From Pseudomonadota bacterium (GTDB taxonomy: Bacteria > Pseudomonadota > Alphaproteobacteria > Rhizobiales > Rhizobiaceae), in assembly GCA_023416545.1 (NCBI GenBank), contig JAEZHO010000039.1, positions 1 to 6,360 of the forward strand: a DNA stretch of 6,360 nucleotides, in the 5' to 3' direction. Shown here in pieces: positions 1-4,996 of the stretch. The position numbers were made by a program, and so were the translations under genes. Position 1 is the stretch's first letter; each line of letters begins with the position of its first letter. The notes under the pieces were generated by a model. It worked only from the letters and a program-made list of their open reading frames with translations. It was not told the origin of the DNA and searched no databases.

Positions 1-609
1 GCGCTTCCAGTTCAGGAACGGCCGACGCAGGGGCCGGTAGAGAAGCAGGAGGACGATGAGCGCGATGTGGACGAAGGGGACCAGCGTCACGGACTTGACC
101 GCAAGGAAGTAGTGCAGCGCTCCACCGAGCGCCACGGGATAGATGAGCCGGTGCAGTCCGTTCCATCTCTGCCCGAGGCGACGTATCGACCAGTTGTTGG
201 AGGTCAGCGCCAGGGGCACGAGGCAGGCGAGGCAGACCATGCCGATGGTGATATAGGGGCGCTTGGCTATATCCGCACCGATCGATCCGAAGTCGAGGCC
301 GCGATCGAGGATCAGCCAGACGGAAAAGTGCATCAGCACGTAATAGAAGGCGAGGAGCCCGAGTGCCCGCCGGTAGCGCAGCCAGTTGATCCCGGTAAAG
401 TCGCGCAGCGGCGTGATGGCAAGGGTCGCGATGAGAAAACGCAGCGCCCATATGCCGAGCAGGTGCTCGAAGGTCTTCACGGGATTGACGCCGAGGCCGC
501 CGGTTGCCCCCAGGTAGAAATACCAGGCCGCCGGCACGAGGCCGGCCGCATAGAGCGCCCATATGCTGGGTCCGTGCAGCCGGCGGGGCAGGGCGGGGAT
601 TGCGGCCAT
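1..609 (-). CDS. msrQ: MsrQ, haem-b membrane subunit of the MsrPQ periplasmic methionine sulfoxide reductase (partial, C-terminus cut by window edge)
   Basis: MsrQ is an inner-membrane b-type cytochrome of the ferric-reductase-like transmembrane family. It passes electrons from the cytoplasmic/quinone side to the molybdoenzyme MsrP in the periplasm. The frame stays open from its ATG to base 1, giving 203 residues; E. coli MsrQ is about 211, so only a short tail is missing. Several hydrophobic helices are visible (about residues 15-35, 46-66, 82-101, 118-136, 155-172 and 176-191). Histidines H94 (YYVLMHFS), H153 (WNGLHRLIY) and H166 (GGALHYFLAVK) match the three conserved haem-associated histidines of the family. 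The stretches RPYITIG and LALTS also fit. The start codon overlaps the msrP stop by one base (TGATG), implying translational coupling in a two-gene operon. The former name is YedZ. Confidence 0.95.
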   Translation of the reverse strand, partial: MAAIPALPRRLHGPSIWALYAAGLVPAAWYFYLGATGGLGVNPVKTFEHLLGIWALRFLIATLAITPLRDFTGINWLRYRRALGLLAFYYVLMHFSVWLILDRGLDFGSIGADIAKRPYITIGMVCLACLVPLALTSNNWSIRRLGQRWNGLHRLIYPVALGGALHYFLAVKSVTLVPFVHIALIVLLLLYRPLRRPFLNWKR

Positions 610-1553
610 CAGTAGTTCGCCTTCAGGTCCAGTCCCTCGTAGAGGCCGGCCACTTCCTCGGCATATCCGTTGAACATCAGAGTCGGCCGGTTGGCGACCT
701 TGAAGAAGCCGCCTTCGCCGATCCGCTGCTCGGTGGCCTGGCTCCAGCGGGGGTGATCCACTTCCGGGTTCACGTTGGAATAGAAGCCGTATTCGCGGGC
801 GTTTGAATTCTTCCAGGTCGTCGGCGGTTCGTCCTCGACCAGCGAGATCCGGACGATCGACTTGATGCTCTTGAAGCCGTATTTCCACGGGACGACGAGC
901 CGGATGGGTGCGCCGTTCTGCTTCGGCAGCGTCTCCCCATAGAGGCCGACGGAGAGGATGGTGAGGGGGTGGCGCGCCTCGTCGAGCCGCAGCCCTTCCA
1001 CATAGGGCCATTCGAGCGGCTGGAAGAGCCCCGTCTGGCCGGGCATTTCCTCCGGCCGGACCAGCGTCTCGAACGTCACGTACTTGGCGCTGCCGAGCGG
1101 TTCCACCTGATCGAGGAGTGCCGAGAGCGGAAAGCCGATCCAAGGGATGACCATCGACCAGCCCTCGACGCAGCGCATCCGGTAGACGCGTTCCTCGAGC
1201 GGCAGCTTCATCAGCTCCTCGATGCCGAACTCGCGCGGCTTGCCCACCAGCCCGTCCACCTTCACCGACCAGGGCAGCGGATTGAAATGCTGCGATCTCT
1301 CGGAAGGATCGCTCTTGCCGGTCCCGAATTCGTAGAAGTTGTTATAGGTCGTGACGGCTTCCTTGGGCGTCAGCATCTCGTCTGTGGAGTAGGGGCTTGC
1401 CGATGCGGCAAGGGGCGCGGCGAACGCCGGTCCGGCGCCGGCGGCCAGGGCAAGTCCGGCCGCCGCGGTCCCGAGAAAGGTGCGGCGCGACATGTAGACC
1501 TCGCGCGGCGTGATCTCGGAGGCTGGTATGCGGGGCGGATGATAGAGGGGCAT
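609..1553 (-). CDS. msrP: MsrP, Tat-exported molybdopterin catalytic subunit of periplasmic methionine sulfoxide reductase
   Basis: MsrP (formerly YedY) reduces both diastereomers of methionine sulfoxide in periplasmic proteins, taking electrons from MsrQ. The 314-residue product has the family's N-terminal extension and then a Tat signal: twin arginines R23-R24 in SRRTFLG, a hydrophobic Ala/Gly/Leu stretch (about 28-42) and AFA ending at residue 45 as likely cleavage site. The sulfite-oxidase-type Mo-cofactor domain follows. C128 in YRMRCVEGWSMVIPW is the expected Mo ligand. N71, Y74 and E75 in YNNFYEFG, N213 and R218 in QNGAPIRL, and WKYGFKSIK (223-231) match cofactor-contact regions. Length is close to E. 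coli MsrP (334). The start at 1553 has an AGGGAG ribosome site 6 bases upstream. The internal Met21 just before the twin-arginine is a less likely start, because the extension is also present in E. coli MsrP. Confidence 0.96.
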   Translation of the reverse strand: MPLYHPPRIPASEITPREVYMSRRTFLGTAAAGLALAAGAGPAFAAPLAASASPYSTDEMLTPKEAVTTYNNFYEFGTGKSDPSERSQHFNPLPWSVKVDGLVGKPREFGIEELMKLPLEERVYRMRCVEGWSMVIPWIGFPLSALLDQVEPLGSAKYVTFETLVRPEEMPGQTGLFQPLEWPYVEGLRLDEARHPLTILSVGLYGETLPKQNGAPIRLVVPWKYGFKSIKSIVRISLVEDEPPTTWKNSNAREYGFYSNVNPEVDHPRWSQATEQRIGEGGFFKVANRPTLMFNGYAEEVAGLYEGLDLKANY

Positions 1554-1559
1554 GACGGT

Positions 1560-1565
1560 CTCCCT
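1560..1565 (-). promoter_or_regulatory. Ribosome binding site of msrP
   Basis: The minus strand reads AGGGAG here, 6 bases before the ATG that ends at 1553. It supports the longer msrP start over internal Met21. Confidence 0.6.
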
Positions 1566-1585
1566 GGGGCGGCGGCTTTGTCATC

Positions 1586-1614
1586 TATACGTAATCCGGG
1601 AGCGAACGGTTTCA
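1586..1614 (-). promoter_or_regulatory. Candidate ECF-type promoter of msrPQ
   Basis: Read on the minus strand, TGAAACC (1614-1608) is followed after exactly 16 bases by CGTATA (1591-1586). An AAC-containing -35 with a CGT-type -10 and a 16-17 base spacer is the general form of promoters used by extracytoplasmic-function (ECF) sigma factors. A transcript starting about 7 bases downstream, near 1579, would leave a leader of about 25 nt with the AGGGAG site properly placed. No good TTGACA-like -35 lies at 16-18 bases from TATAGA, so a sigma-70 reading is poorer. The match is by eye; the sigma factor is not identified. Confidence 0.4.
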
Positions 1615-1689
1615 CAGCGTCGGAAGCGCCGGCGAAAGGCAATTTTGCGTGAGGCGTACCGGGGAGTACCGTTTCCCCCGTCCGTGATA

Positions 1690-1718
1690 GTGACACCATC
1701 TGCCGTCTGGAGTAGGAA
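1690..1718 (+). promoter_or_regulatory. Weak candidate housekeeping promoter of ilvD
   Basis: GTGACA (1690-1695, five of six against TTGACA) is followed after 17 bases by TAGGAA (1713-1718, three of six against TATAAT). Transcription would start near 1725, leaving a leader of about 57 nt before ilvD. The -10 match is poor, so this is only the best candidate seen in the region. I saw no leader peptide rich in Leu/Ile/Val codons and no strong attenuator in the leader. Confidence 0.3.
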
Positions 1719-1769
1719 AGTCGTTCAATCCGGGCGTCATCCCAAGCCGGCGGGCGCCGATACCAGATC

Positions 1770-1774
1770 GAGGA
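1770..1774 (+). promoter_or_regulatory. Ribosome binding site of ilvD
   Basis: GAGGA lies 7 bases before the ATG at 1782. It supports that start, which also gives the standard MPAYRS N-terminus of the family. Confidence 0.7.
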
Positions 1775-1781
1775 CAAATCC

Positions 1782-3617
1782 ATGCCTGCCTATCGTTCCA
1801 GAACCACGACCCACGGCCGCAACATGGCTGGTGCGCGCGGCCTGTGGCGTGCCACGGGCATGAAGGACAGCGACTTCGGCAAGCCCATCATCGCAGTGGT
1901 GAAGTCGTTCACCCAGTTCGTCCCCGGCCACGTCCACCTGAAGGACCTTGGCCAGCTCGTCGCCCGAGAGATCGAGGCGGCCGGCGGCGTGGCCAAGGAG
2001 TTCAACACGATCGCCGTGGACGACGGCATCGCCATGGGCCATGACGGCATGCTCTACTCGCTGCCGTCGCGCGAGATCATCGCCGATTCCGTCGAATACA
2101 TGGTCAACGCCCATTGCGCCGACGCCATGGTCTGCATCTCCAACTGCGACAAGATCACGCCCGGCATGCTGAACGCCGCCATGCGGCTCAACATCCCGGC
2201 CGTCTTCGTTTCGGGCGGGCCGATGGAGGCCGGCAAGGTCGTCCTGCAGGGCAAGACGGTCGCCCTCGACCTCGTCGACGCCATGGTGGCGGCTGCCGAC
2301 GACGCGATTTCGGACGCCGACGTCCAGGCGATCGAACGCGCTGCCTGTCCGACCTGCGGTTCCTGCTCGGGCATGTTCACGGCCAATTCCATGAACTGCC
2401 TGACTGAAGCGCTTGGCCTGTCGCTGCCGGGCAACGGCTCGACGCTTGCCACCCATGCCGATCGCAAGCGCCTGTTCGTGGAAGCCGGCCACCTGATCGT
2501 CGATCTCGCCCGCCGCTGGTACGAGCAGGGGGACGAAAGCGTCCTGCCGCGCTCGATCGCCACCAAGCAGGCCTTCGAGAACGCCATGGCGCTCGATATC
2601 GCCATGGGCGGGTCCACCAATACGGTCCTGCACATCCTCGCTGCGGCCTACGAAGGCGGCGTCGACTTCACCATGGACGACATCGACCGCCTGTCGCGCA
2701 AGGTTCCCTGCCTGTCGAAGGTCGCGCCGGCAAAGAGCGACGTCCACATGGAGGACGTCCACCGCGCCGGCGGCATCATGCGCATCCTCGGCGAGCTCGA
2801 ACGCGGCGGCCTCCTGAACCGTGATTGCTACACGGTGCACGAAACGACGCTCGGCGACGCCATCGACCGCTGGGACATCACCCGCACCAATAGCGAGACC
2901 GTGCGCACCTTCTTCAAGGCTGCCCCCGGCGGCGTGCCGACCCAGGTTGCCTTCTCCCAGTCGTCGCGCTGGGACGATCTCGATACCGACAGCGAAAAGG
3001 GCGTCATCCGGTCCGTGAAGAACCCCTTCTCCAAGGATGGCGGCCTGGCGGTCCTCTACGGCAACATCGCGCTCAACGGCTGCATCGTGAAGACGGCGGG
3101 TGTTGACGAATCCATCCTCAAGTTCACCGGTCCCGCCCGTGTCTTCGAAAGCCAGGACGCCTCGGTCAAGGCCATCCTCAACAACGAGGTCGTCGCCGGT
3201 GACGTGGTCGTCATCCGCTACGAAGGCCCGAAGGGTGGCCCCGGCATGCAGGAAATGCTCTATCCGACGAGCTACCTGAAGTCGAAAGGCCTCGGAAAGG
3301 CCTGCGCGCTGGTCACCGACGGACGCTTCTCCGGCGGCACGTCCGGCCTGTCCATCGGCCACGCCTCGCCGGAAGCTGCCGAGGGCGGGGCGATCGGCCT
3401 CGTCCGCGAGGGCGACATGATCGAGATCGACATTCCCAACCGGACGATCAACCTGCTGGTTTCCGATGCCGAACTCGCCCATCGTCGCACCGAGCAGGAC
3501 AAGGCGGGCTGGAAGCCGGTAGCGCCGCGCAAGCGCAACGTCACGACGGCCCTGAAGGCCTACGCCGCTTTTGCGTCGAGCGCCGACAAGGGCGCCGTGC
3601 GGATCCTGCCGGAATAG
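1782..3617 (+). CDS. ilvD: Dihydroxy-acid dehydratase IlvD
   Basis: IlvD dehydrates 2,3-dihydroxyisovalerate and 2,3-dihydroxy-3-methylvalerate to the 2-oxo acids leading to valine, leucine and isoleucine, in the cytoplasm. The 611-residue protein aligns from end to end with the long (E. coli-type) IlvD, with the same residue numbering at functional sites. These are D81 (AVDDGIAMGH, metal), C122-D123-K124 (SNCDKITPG; cluster cysteine, metal and carbamylated lysine), C195 (CPTCGSCSG, cluster), E491 (GPGMQEMLYP, metal) and S517 (DGRFSGGTSGLS, catalytic base). As in E. coli, VPGHVHL replaces the cysteine-containing CNMHL of the short plant/mycobacterial type, so one cluster cysteine is absent as expected. 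An oddity is residue 41, which is Lys in VVKSFTQF where the family normally has Asn. The gene is divergent from msrP (228 bp apart) and convergent with the downstream gene, so it is probably monocistronic. Confidence 0.98.
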   Translation: MPAYRSRTTTHGRNMAGARGLWRATGMKDSDFGKPIIAVVKSFTQFVPGHVHLKDLGQLVAREIEAAGGVAKEFNTIAVDDGIAMGHDGMLYSLPSREIIADSVEYMVNAHCADAMVCISNCDKITPGMLNAAMRLNIPAVFVSGGPMEAGKVVLQGKTVALDLVDAMVAAADDAISDADVQAIERAACPTCGSCSGMFTANSMNCLTEALGLSLPGNGSTLATHADRKRLFVEAGHLIVDLARRWYEQGDESVLPRSIATKQAFENAMALDIAMGGSTNTVLHILAAAYEGGVDFTMDDIDRLSRKVPCLSKVAPAKSDVHMEDVHRAGGIMRILGELERGGLLNRDCYTVHETTLGDAIDRWDITRTNSETVRTFFKAAPGGVPTQVAFSQSSRWDDLDTDSEKGVIRSVKNPFSKDGGLAVLYGNIALNGCIVKTAGVDESILKFTGPARVFESQDASVKAILNNEVVAGDVVVIRYEGPKGGPGMQEMLYPTSYLKSKGLGKACALVTDGRFSGGTSGLSIGHASPEAAEGGAIGLVREGDMIEIDIPNRTINLLVSDAELAHRRTEQDKAGWKPVAPRKRNVTTALKAYAAFASSADKGAVRILPE

Positions 3618-3625
3618 GCCGGTCT

Positions 3626-4783
3626 TCAGCCCTCATGCTGCGAAACGACGAGGCTGACCGGCGCGTGATCGCTGGTCTTCGCCTTTTCCCGGAGGACCGC
3701 GTTGATCCTGCCGTGAATCTCGTGCTCCACCCAGCCTGAGCGGGGCTTGACGATCAGCGGCCCGAGACCTCGCCGGCTGAGCGCCTCGGTGAAGGTGATG
3801 TGGTCGAGCAGGATCGTCGGCGACCGCAGCGGATCCAGTTCATCGACGAAGCTGACGGTCCAGCGCAGGTTCTGGGGATAGTCGAAGAGGGCGTGGTTCA
3901 GGAACTTGCGGGCGAAGAAGACATCGCCCTTCAGCACGCCGATCAGGTCGTGGAGCAGGTATTCGCGCTCCAGCAGTTCTTTGCCGGGACCGTCGTTGAG
4001 GTCCCCGATCACGAAGATGATCGGCAGTTCCTCCTGCGCGAAACGCTTGTCGATATAATAGCGGACATCGGTCGCCTCGGTCGTCAGCTTGGCCCGGGCG
4101 AGATGCGCATTGGCCATGAACCATGCGACATCGGCGCGGGCGTAATAGGCGTCGCTCGTTTCGCCCGCGTGCCGTGGGGGGACCTCGATGCCGATATGCT
4201 TGCTCTTGAAGTGGCAGCCGATCACTTCGACCCGCCGTCCCTGGTAGGTGAGCACCAGCACCTGCGGGTGGCGGTAGTGGTCGTGCGTGTGGCGGATGTT
4301 GGCGCCGGCGCTCATCGTCTTCTTGTCGAGCGAGGGCGCGGACAGGTGCCAGTTGCCCCCGGCATGGCTGCCGAGCGATGCCTCTTCCGTATAGTTCCGC
4401 CAGATTGCAAGATCGAGGAGATGCGCCCCGCAGGTATCGGCGAGGGCCGGCTTCACCAGGAACCACATCCACTGCTCGCCGAGCGTGCCATAGGCCTTGT
4501 CGCTTTGGCCGGCATGGGTGATCAACCGGTATTCCGGAAGGTAGGCGGTGACGAATTCCTGCATCGCCTCGGCGCCGCGGATCGCCTCGATCATGAAGAG
4601 GATGTCCGCGTCGATCTCCAGAACCTCGCCGCGAAGGGCCTGCAGCTTGGCCTGCGCATCGGCCATCGATGGCCGCCGGCCGGTGAAGCTCCTGGATCTC
4701 TCCTGGTATCTCCCGCTCGTCACGCCGAAGGAATCGATCAGCCATTCGACATTCCAGGTCGTCAGCTTGAACGCCTGCGCCAT
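3626..4783 (-). CDS. Endonuclease/exonuclease/phosphatase (EEP) family protein, function unknown
   Basis: This cytoplasmic protein (385 residues from the chosen start, no signal peptide or membrane segment) carries the dispersed motifs of the DNase I/exonuclease III/phosphatase fold. They are LTTWNVEWL near the N-terminus (N11), LFMIEA (E66, metal position), IGCHFKSKH (H191), FVIGDLNDGPG (D261, N263), LLDHITF (D327) and the terminal TSDHAPVSLV (D372-H373). These suggest Mg-dependent phosphodiester or phosphomonoester hydrolysis; the substrate cannot be read from sequence. The stretch of about residues 120-172 (DLAIWRNYTEEASLGSHAGG, then a His-rich HTHDHYRH) looks like a lineage-specific insert. 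An earlier ATG at 4807 adds 8 residues but lacks a ribosome site. The ATG at 4783 has AGGGAGG 5 bases upstream and gives MAQAFKLTTWN, so it is preferred; the adjacent ATG at 4786 is the alternative. The stop lies 8 bases from the ilvD stop. Confidence 0.82.
   Translation of the reverse strand: MAQAFKLTTWNVEWLIDSFGVTSGRYQERSRSFTGRRPSMADAQAKLQALRGEVLEIDADILFMIEAIRGAEAMQEFVTAYLPEYRLITHAGQSDKAYGTLGEQWMWFLVKPALADTCGAHLLDLAIWRNYTEEASLGSHAGGNWHLSAPSLDKKTMSAGANIRHTHDHYRHPQVLVLTYQGRRVEVIGCHFKSKHIGIEVPPRHAGETSDAYYARADVAWFMANAHLARAKLTTEATDVRYYIDKRFAQEELPIIFVIGDLNDGPGKELLEREYLLHDLIGVLKGDVFFARKFLNHALFDYPQNLRWTVSFVDELDPLRSPTILLDHITFTEALSRRGLGPLIVKPRSGWVEHEIHGRINAVLREKAKTSDHAPVSLVVSQHEG
3656..3688 (+). terminator. 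Possible ilvD transcription terminator inside the convergent gene
   Basis: Only 8 bases separate the two stop codons, so a terminator must lie within one of the coding regions. About 40 bases past the ilvD stop, GACCGGCG (3656-3663) can pair with CGCTGGTC (3670-3677) in an 8-bp stem (one G-U pair, 6-base loop), followed by TTCGCCTTTT. The T tract is interrupted. The same bases encode the conserved TSDHAP motif of the opposite gene, so chance pairing is quite possible. Confidence 0.3.
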
Positions 4784-4786
4784 CAT

Positions 4787-4795
4787 CTCCTCCCT
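4787..4795 (-). promoter_or_regulatory. Ribosome binding site that decides the start of the EEP gene
   Basis: The minus strand reads AGGGAGGAG immediately before two consecutive ATG codons (4786-4784 and 4783-4781). With GGGAGG as the pairing core, spacing is 2 bases to the first ATG and 5 to the second, favouring the second. The further upstream ATG at 4807 has no comparable site. Confidence 0.6.
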
Positions 4796-4813
4796 CGGAG
4801 AGCCCATGGCGTC

Positions 4814-4822
4814 AGTCTACCA
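4814..4822 (-). promoter_or_regulatory. Candidate extended -10 promoter of the EEP gene
   Basis: The minus strand reads TGGTAGACT, an extended -10 (TGn followed by TAGACT, four of six against TATAAT) without a recognisable -35. Transcription would start near 4807. That would place the alternative upstream ATG at the very 5' end of the message and so agrees with the start at 4783. Weak, by eye only. Confidence 0.22.
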
Positions 4823-4875
4823 CACGGCCATCGGGCGCGGTATGACGGCACTTGGCGGCCTTGGCCGGGAGAAAG

Positions 4876-4900
4876 CCGTTGCCGGGAACGGTCGTTGCCG
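4876..4900. repeat. Short dyad and direct repeat in the EEP/htrA divergent region
   Basis: CCGTT (4876-4880) and AACGG (4887-4891) form a 5-bp inverted repeat around GCCGGG. CGTTGCCG occurs twice, at 4877-4884 and 4893-4900, with a 16-base period. The repeats lie about 100 bases before the protease gene and could be an operator. In DNA this GC-rich, such short matches also arise by chance. Confidence 0.25.
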
Positions 4901-4986
4901 CGGGCGGCATGCCGGGCTGCTATCCTTGTTCGGCCACCTTTCCTTTCTAGCCTGCAGCGCTACAAATCGGGACGGTAATTCGTAGC

Positions 4987-4992
4987 GAGGAA
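4987..4992 (+). promoter_or_regulatory. Ribosome binding site of the HtrA protease gene
   Basis: GAGGAA lies 4 bases before the ATG at 4997. It supports this start, which also opens directly into a signal peptide. Confidence 0.65.
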
Positions 4993-4996
4993 TCAC

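Noticed and set aside
969..1652. A 227-codon plus-strand frame opposite msrP that runs into the intergenic region.
   Set aside because: It is the antisense of the MsrP coding region, with no recognisable motif and no ribosome site.
1737..3482. A 581-codon open frame on the minus strand opposite ilvD.
   Set aside because: Its product is rich in Asp, Gly, Val, Arg and His with no domain pattern, as expected from the antisense of a GC3-biased gene. It lies almost wholly over ilvD, which matches its family along its full length.
3609..3622. CCGG...CCGG around the ilvD stop codon as a bidirectional terminator.
   Set aside because: The pairing is only 4 bp and no T tract follows on either strand.
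4885..4910. GGAAC at 4885-4889 as the -35 of an EcfG/RpoE general-stress promoter for the protease.
   Set aside because: At 16-17 bases downstream the sequence is GGCAT or GCATG, not the required GTT-type -10.
4926..4953. TTGTTC with TAGCCT at 16 bases as a sigma-70 promoter for the protease gene.
   Set aside because: The -10 box matches only three of six positions, too weak to list as a feature.
3800..4978. A 392-codon open frame on the plus strand opposite the EEP gene.
   Set aside because: Low-complexity antisense-type composition and no ribosome site. The minus-strand frame carries the ordered EEP motifs.
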